Origin: Myxococcales bacterium
Lineage (GTDB): Bacteria; Myxococcota_A; Polyangia; Haliangiales; Haliangiaceae
Length of the DNA stretch: 42,165 nucleotides
Assembly (NCBI GenBank): GCA_947483555.1
Contig: CANKMW010000086.1
Span: 1 to 42,165 of the forward strand
Direction: 5' to 3'
This document shows positions 38,371 to 42,165 of this stretch, one piece after another (the first letter of the stretch is position 1; every line of letters starts with the position of its first letter). Position numbers and translations under genes: made by a program. Under the pieces are notes generated by a model that was not told where the DNA came from, searched no databases, and saw only the letters and a list, made by a program, of their open reading frames with translations.

Positions 38371-39003
38371 ATGGCTGGTCAGGTCTTCGTCATCGGTCAC
38401 CCGCTGGTGCAACACAAGCTCACGCTGATGCGGTTGAAGGAGACCAGCACCAGCTCCTTCCGCACGCTGCTGCGCGAGATCAGTCTCCTGCTCGGCTACG
38501 AGGTCTGTCGCGACCTGCCGCTCACGATGGTCGACATCGAGACGCCGCTGGCGCCGATGAAGGCGCCGATGCTCGACGGCAAGAAGGTCGTCATCATCAG
38601 CATCCTGCGCGCCGGTGGCGGCATCCTCGACGGCATGCTCGAGATCTTGCCGTCGGCGCGCATCGGCCACATCGGCCTGTATCGTGATCCCAAGACGCTG
38701 GTCGCGGTCGAGTACTACTTCAAGCTGCCGAACGAGATGAAGGATCGCGACTGCATCGTGGTCGACCCGATGCTGGCCACCGGCAACAGCGCGATCGCGG
38801 CGGTCGACCGCGTCAAGGAGACCTCGCCGCGCTCGATCCGGTTCGTGTGCCTGTTGACCTGCCCCGAGGGCATCAAGGCGTTCCACGCCGGTCACCCCGA
38901 CGTCCCGATCTACACCGCCGCCATCGACGATCGACTCAACGAGAAGAGCTACATCGTGCCCGGCCTCGGCGATGCCGGGGACCGTCTGTTCGGCACCAAG
39001 TGA
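38371..39003 (+). CDS. upp: Uracil phosphoribosyltransferase
   Basis: Converts uracil and PRPP to UMP. The 210-residue protein has the normal length and the motifs VIGHPLVQHKLTLMR, ISILRAGGGILDGML, and the PRPP loop VVDPMLATGNSA. It ends with the conserved VPGLGDAGDRLFGTK. ATG at 38371 is preceded by AGGAGA at nine bases. As the last gene of the cluster it fills the place of Urc6p, which in the URC pathway is required to activate uracil. It can also serve ordinary pyrimidine salvage. Confidence 0.96.
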   Translation: MAGQVFVIGHPLVQHKLTLMRLKETSTSSFRTLLREISLLLGYEVCRDLPLTMVDIETPLAPMKAPMLDGKKVVIISILRAGGGILDGMLEILPSARIGHIGLYRDPKTLVAVEYYFKLPNEMKDRDCIVVDPMLATGNSAIAAVDRVKETSPRSIRFVCLLTCPEGIKAFHAGHPDVPIYTAAIDDRLNEKSYIVPGLGDAGDRLFGTK

Positions 39004-39009
39004 TCCGGC

Positions 39010-39027
39010 GCTGACTGACGGGTCAGC
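39010..39027. terminator. Short stem-loop between convergent upp and DUF4241 genes
   Basis: GCTGAC-TGACGG-GTCAGC gives a perfect six-base stem across the 19-base convergent gap. It reaches into the last codons of the minus-strand gene. It might serve both transcripts, but there is no T-tract. Confidence 0.3.
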
Positions 39028-39952
39028 TCGCGGTCCAGTCCTCGTCGGTGAACACGTCGAAGTCGGTGGTCAGGCAGACCGCCGCGCCGCTGGCGTCGAG
39101 GCCCCAGTAGGACGAGTAGATGCCGTCGCCGTACCCCGACGAGAACGCCACGCAGTTGCCGGGCGACGCCGGATCGGGCTGGTACGACGCCCAGCCCCAG
39201 GCGTGGGTGTAGTTGTCGGTGAGCAGTTGCTTCTCGAGCGCCTTGTCGGTCGGCGTCGGCCACGCACTGGGGCCGGCCTTGATCGCGGCCTGGGCGCCGG
39301 CGTCGATGAAGCAGCCGGTGACCGCGTCGACGGGGTAGCCGGGCTCGCCGCCCTGCTTGTGCGGCGTCGAGTCGAAGGCCGCCACTTCCCAGCGCGCGGG
39401 GAGACCGTCGCGGAACCGGACCGTGGCGGCGGCGATCCGCTGGTCGCCCTTGCTCTTGTCGCCGGTGAACGTCGCGACCGCGAGTGACACCCGATACGCA
39501 CCCGGCGCGACCTTGCGCGCCAGGGCCGGGCCCTCGACGAGAAACGGATCGCAGGTCACGATCATGCCGGTAGGGACGTGCAGCGTGGCGATGTCGTGGA
39601 CGGCGATCGTCGCGACGCCGAAGTGTTCCCCGTCGCGCAGAAACCGTGTGCGGTCGCGATCGACGAGCACCAGCGCCGGCCGGGCCTTGGCCGCGGCCGG
39701 TTTCCTGACCACCGGTTTCCTGACCACCGGTTTCTTGGCCGCCGGTTTCTTGGCCGCCCCGGTCGCCCTGAGCGAGGCCGAAGGCCGAGTCGAAGGGCGC
39801 GCTTTCGCAACCGGCTTCTTGGCCGCCGGCTTCTTGGCCGCCGGTTTCTTGGCCGCCGGTTTCTTGGCCGCCGGTTTCTTGGCCGCCGATTTCTTGGCCG
39901 CCGATTTCTTCACCGCCGGCTTCTTCGCGCTCTGCTTCTTCGCCGTGGCCAT
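39023..39952 (-). CDS. DUF4241 protein with histone-like Lys/Ala tail carrying a REP-encoded segment
   Basis: The 309-residue protein begins with about 95 residues of AAKKP-type repeats (15-base units in the DNA) resembling histone H1 tails, followed by a globular DUF4241-type domain: ATLHVPTGMIVTCDPF, YRVSLAVATF, VTGCFIDAG and the C-terminal YSSYWGLDASG and TDFDVFTDEDW. No function is known for the domain. The tail likely binds DNA or RNA nonspecifically. Residues about 51-64 (RPSTRPSASLRATG) are encoded by the REP-like element at 39763-39800. ATG at 39952 is preferred over a start five codons upstream. Confidence 0.82.
   Translation of the reverse strand: MATAKKQSAKKPAVKKSAAKKSAAKKPAAKKPAAKKPAAKKPAAKKPVAKARPSTRPSASLRATGAAKKPAAKKPVVRKPVVRKPAAAKARPALVLVDRDRTRFLRDGEHFGVATIAVHDIATLHVPTGMIVTCDPFLVEGPALARKVAPGAYRVSLAVATFTGDKSKGDQRIAAATVRFRDGLPARWEVAAFDSTPHKQGGEPGYPVDAVTGCFIDAGAQAAIKAGPSAWPTPTDKALEKQLLTDNYTHAWGWASYQPDPASPGNCVAFSSGYGDGIYSSYWGLDASGAAVCLTTDFDVFTDEDWTAS
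39697..39930 (-). repeat. Array of 15-base units coding AAKKP-like repeats, split by a REP-like element
   Basis: Four units lie at 39697-39756 and eight at 39811-39930, each close to CCGGTTTCTTGGCCG as read on the plus strand. The 54 bases between them hold the REP-like element (39763-39800) and short flanks, a multiple of three, so the frame is kept. Confidence 0.85.
39763..39800 (-). repeat. REP-like element inside the DUF4241 gene, in frame
   Basis: All 38 bases match the first 38 bases of the copy at 31863-31905 on the opposite strand. The gene reads through it in the same codon phase as the TfoX-like gene, giving RPSTRPSASLRA in both proteins. Confidence 0.85.
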
Positions 39953-39979
39953 GCCGCGACGATACACCCGCGGCGACGC

Positions 39980-40765
39980 CTACGCGGGAAGACTCTCGAC
40001 GAACCGGGCCACGAGCTCGGCGAACGGCTCGGCGCAGTCGACGTACGGCCAGTGCCCGGCCGGCGACAGCTCGGCGACCCGCACGCCGGCGGCCGCGAGC
40101 AACCGCAACGATCGCGCGCTGACGCCGCCGGGCACGCCGGCGATGAACAGCAGCGGCACCGACAGCTTGCCGCGGCGGGCGGCCAGACTCTCGGCGCGCG
40201 ACATCGCCACCAGATCGAACGCGTGACGCCACAGGACCCAGGGATCAGCGAACGCCAGGCTCGCCGAGTAGCTGCGCAGGGCCACGTCGTCGCCGGCCTC
40301 GGCCCACAGCTCTTGCCACAGCAGCTCGTAGCCGCCGGCCGTGAACTCGGCCTCGTCGACGGCGGCCATGCGACTCGAGAACGTGCAGTCGTCCAGCGAC
40401 GAGTTGCCCTCGACGTCGATCACGCCCCGCACGGTGTCGGGGTGACGCTCGGCGACCAGCGTGGCGATCACGCCGCCCAGCGAGTGACCGACCAGCACCG
40501 CGTTGTCGTCGCGAGCGCCCAGCCAGGCGGCCAGCTCGTCGGCGGTGGCCTCGATCCCCCGCGAGCTCGCCGGCCACGGCGAGCGTCCATAACCGGGCAG
40601 GTCGACCAGCACGTGGCGATAGGGCCACAGGTGAGGGTGGTGGGCGATGTCGTCGAAACAACGGCCCGATTCGCCGAGGCCGTGAATCCAGACGATGACG
40701 CGGCTGCCACTCCCGCGGCTGCGGACGCTCATCCCTTGTTCGAGCGCGTGGACCAAGCTGGGCAC
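39980..40765 (-). CDS. Alpha/beta hydrolase
   Basis: A 261-residue soluble hydrolase with oxyanion loop HGLGESGR (28-35), nucleophile elbow GHSLGG (Ser 95), a helical lid around residues 125-195 and a C-terminal AGHWPY with His 238. The strand that usually ends in the acid (LLFIAGVPGGVSA) lacks an Asp or Glu, so the third catalytic residue is unclear. The substrate cannot be told. GTG at 40765 is the first start; ATG at 40732 (residue 12) would leave more room for a promoter, because the divergent lipoprotein begins 17 bases away. Confidence 0.85.
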   Translation of the reverse strand: MPSLVHALEQGMSVRSRGSGSRVIVWIHGLGESGRCFDDIAHHPHLWPYRHVLVDLPGYGRSPWPASSRGIEATADELAAWLGARDDNAVLVGHSLGGVIATLVAERHPDTVRGVIDVEGNSSLDDCTFSSRMAAVDEAEFTAGGYELLWQELWAEAGDDVALRSYSASLAFADPWVLWRHAFDLVAMSRAESLAARRGKLSVPLLFIAGVPGGVSARSLRLLAAAGVRVAELSPAGHWPYVDCAEPFAELVARFVESLPA

Positions 40766-40782
40766 CGCGCTATCTTACGCCC

Positions 40783-41259
40783 ATGATCGCCACCCGCACC
40801 GCCCTCGCCGCCGCCGTCGTCACCACCGCGGTCACCCTGGCGCTGGCCGCCTGCTCTCGCGACGCAGCGCCGCGGCAGGCGCCGCTGCCGCCCGACGAGG
40901 CGACCACGTTGCTCGCGCAGCGCATCTGGCTCGATCAGGAGCCGCGCGGGCCAAGCGACAAGTTCAACGTCCTGGTCTTCGACGGCCAGCGCTCGGGCGT
41001 GGTCCAGGAGCGCACGATCTGGAAGGGCAGCTTCGAGGTGTTCGTCTACGAGGCCGACCGCGGCCGGCTGAACATCAAGCTGCCCGGCAGCCGCAAGCAG
41101 CTCAAGACCGGCTTCTCGATCGAGCGCGCCAAGCGTGGCGACGCCGACGTCAAGTTGACGCTCGACAAGGCGCCCGCCGGGCCGACGGTCTACTACGGCT
41201 ACCGCTTCGACGGCCACGACGCCGACGCCTGGGTCGCCGAGCACTTCGCGCGCGATTGA
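40783..41259 (+). CDS. Putative lipoprotein, paralogue of the one at 31318-31758
   Basis: The 158-residue product has a signal peptide and lipobox (LALAAC, Cys at 24), then a small beta-rich domain that aligns end to end with the lipoprotein at 31318-31758. Conserved positions include TLLAQRIWLD, RTIWKGSFEVFVYEAD, DVKLTLDKAPAGP and VYYGYRF. The shared domain suggests an uncharacterised family expanded in this genome. ATG at 40783 is the only reasonable start. Confidence 0.75.
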   Translation: MIATRTALAAAVVTTAVTLALAACSRDAAPRQAPLPPDEATTLLAQRIWLDQEPRGPSDKFNVLVFDGQRSGVVQERTIWKGSFEVFVYEADRGRLNIKLPGSRKQLKTGFSIERAKRGDADVKLTLDKAPAGPTVYYGYRFDGHDADAWVAEHFARD

Positions 41260-41301
41260 TTCCGGTCGCCCAGAGCGCGGCCCGCGGCGCCGAGTCGCCG
41301 G

Positions 41302-41820
41302 TCAGAACGCCTGGATCTCGAGCTCGATGTCGATCTTCTCGCTGACCGCCAGACCGCCGGCCTCGAGGAGCTGGTTCCAGGTCAGGCCCCAGTCCTTGCG
41401 GTTGACCGTCAGGTGCGCCGACCAGGCCAGGCGCTGGTTGCCCCACGGGTCCTTGCCGCCGCCGAGCTCCTCGACCTTCAGCGTCGCCGGGTGGGTGACA
41501 CCGCGCATCGTCAGATCGCCGGTCACGGCGAGCGCTTCCGTCCCCGTGCGCGCGACGCTGGTGCTGCGGAACGACAGCGTGGGGTGATGTTCGGTGTCGA
41601 AGAAGTCGGCCGACCGCAGGTGCGCGTCCCGCTTCTCCTCGCGGGTGTCGATGCTGGTGGCGTCGATCTCGACGGTCACCGACGACTTCTCGATGTTCTC
41701 GCCATCGTAGGCGATCGTGCCACCGAACCGGGTGAAGTGACCGCGGACCTTGCTGATCACCAGGTGGCGGACGACGAACCCGACACTGGAATGCGACACG
41801 TCGATCTTGAGAGGCTTCAT
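41302..41820 (-). CDS. YceI-family protein
   Basis: A 172-residue member of the YceI family, lipocalin-like beta-barrels that bind isoprenoid-type lipids. IDVSHSSVGFVVRHLVISKVRG, shown in part as HSSVGFVVRHLVISKVRG, is the typical start, followed by RDAHLRSADFFDTEHHPTL, DLTMRGVTHPATL and DWGLTWNQLLEAGGLAVS. There is no signal peptide, so this form is cytoplasmic. ATG at 41820 has an AAAGGAG site eight bases upstream, which settles the start over one eight codons earlier. It is divergent from the pirin gene. Confidence 0.93.
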   Translation of the reverse strand: MKPLKIDVSHSSVGFVVRHLVISKVRGHFTRFGGTIAYDGENIEKSSVTVEIDATSIDTREEKRDAHLRSADFFDTEHHPTLSFRSTSVARTGTEALAVTGDLTMRGVTHPATLKVEELGGGKDPWGNQRLAWSAHLTVNRKDWGLTWNQLLEAGGLAVSEKIDIELEIQAF

Positions 41821-41969
41821 TTCGTGGCTCCTTTGCTGGACCACGATGGCGCCGGTCGCGGTGGTCGGGTAGATCGCCGAAAGGAATGCACTGTTCGCCG
41901 CGGTGGCTGTTCGACCGGTGAGACGGTCTGGTCCAGTCGCCGGGGTTCCACGCCCCGCACCCCAGCCCC

Positions 41970-42165
41970 ATGCTGGCGCCCATGCCCGCGAACATCCGCG
42001 AAGTCGCCCGCACCATCACCGCCCATCGCCAGCAAGAGGGCGCCGGGTTCATCGTGCGCCGGCCAGTGCCGACCGCCGGCCTCGAGCTGGTCGACCCGTT
42101 CCTGCTCATCGACGAGCTGGGACCGATCGAGTACGGACCCGGCGAGGCGCTGGGCGCGCCCGACC
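41970..42165 (+). CDS. Pirin-family protein, N-terminal part (cut by window edge)
   Basis: The reading frame from the ATG at 41970 stays open to the window end. VDPFLLIDELGPIEYGPGEA and the GAPD that follows are typical of the pirin N-terminal cupin just before the metal-binding HPHRGFE, which would lie beyond the edge. Pirins are iron cupins, some with quercetinase activity. The ATG at 41982 (fifth codon) is an alternative start. The 125-base gap to YceI has no clear promoter. Confidence 0.85.
   Translation, partial: MLAPMPANIREVARTITAHRQQEGAGFIVRRPVPTAGLELVDPFLLIDELGPIEYGPGEALGAPD

Noticed and set aside
39697..39930. 15-base repeat array as CRISPR
   Set aside because: The units are contiguous, of codon-multiple length and encode AAKKP. 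There are no spacers and no cas genes.

Overview
The window is a GC-rich, gene-dense stretch of a Gram-negative chromosome. Its content points to the Myxococcota, possibly the Haliangiales/Kofleriaceae side. Pointers are many lipoproteins with short signal peptides and Asp/Gly/Pro linkers, a Ser/Thr kinase with a PEGA domain beside a TPR-PEGA membrane protein, a secreted metalloprotease with a MYXO-CTERM-like tail, and a Gly-rich beta-helix lipoprotein. This assignment is inferred from gene content only. I see no rRNA, tRNA, CRISPR array, transposase, integrase or prophage gene.

Layout. Positions 1-284 hold the end of an unidentified gene and an inverted pair of REP-like elements. Positions 285-7822 (minus strand) are a division and cell-wall (dcw) block, rsmH-ftsL-ftsI-murE/F-mraY, with MurE and MurF fused and a PASTA domain on FtsI. 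The block starts without mraZ and is not followed by murD. Divergent from it is a Fic-fold protein whose catalytic motif is destroyed, then arfB and an exported protein. Positions 10011-12576 hold an ArsR-type regulator fused to a methyltransferase and ahcY. Positions 12643-17995 hold kinase, TPR-PEGA membrane protein and a lone molybdopterin oxidoreductase, tightly packed. Positions 18095-21211 hold two lipoproteins (one with HExxH), a nucleotidyltransferase overlapping a tiny two-repeat protein, and a NADAR protein. Positions 21219-25519 hold hisD-hisC and two lipoproteins. metK (25597) has a strong promoter with a perfect palindrome on its -35 box and almost no leader. Positions 27003-31063 hold the metalloprotease and a radical SAM/SPASM enzyme. 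Positions 31029-32672 are small genes. Positions 32731-35704 hold an S9 lipoprotein peptidase and an RluA-type pseudouridine synthase. Positions 35820-39003 are a three-gene cluster (URC1-type cyclohydrolase, URC4/DUF1688, uracil phosphoribosyltransferase) matching the core of the URC uracil-catabolism pathway. The right end holds a DUF4241 protein with a histone-like Lys/Ala tail, an alpha/beta hydrolase, a lipoprotein paralogous to the one at 31318, a YceI protein and the start of a pirin.

Themes. S-adenosylmethionine turnover appears twice (ahcY with its putative regulator, and metK), about 13 kb apart. A short palindromic element occurs at least four times. Two copies share 38 identical bases and lie in frame inside two unrelated genes, adding the same peptide segment to both, in the manner of Rickettsia palindromic elements. 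That, the degenerate Fic protein at the dcw locus, the URC cluster and the nucleotidyltransferase pair are the parts most worth a second look.
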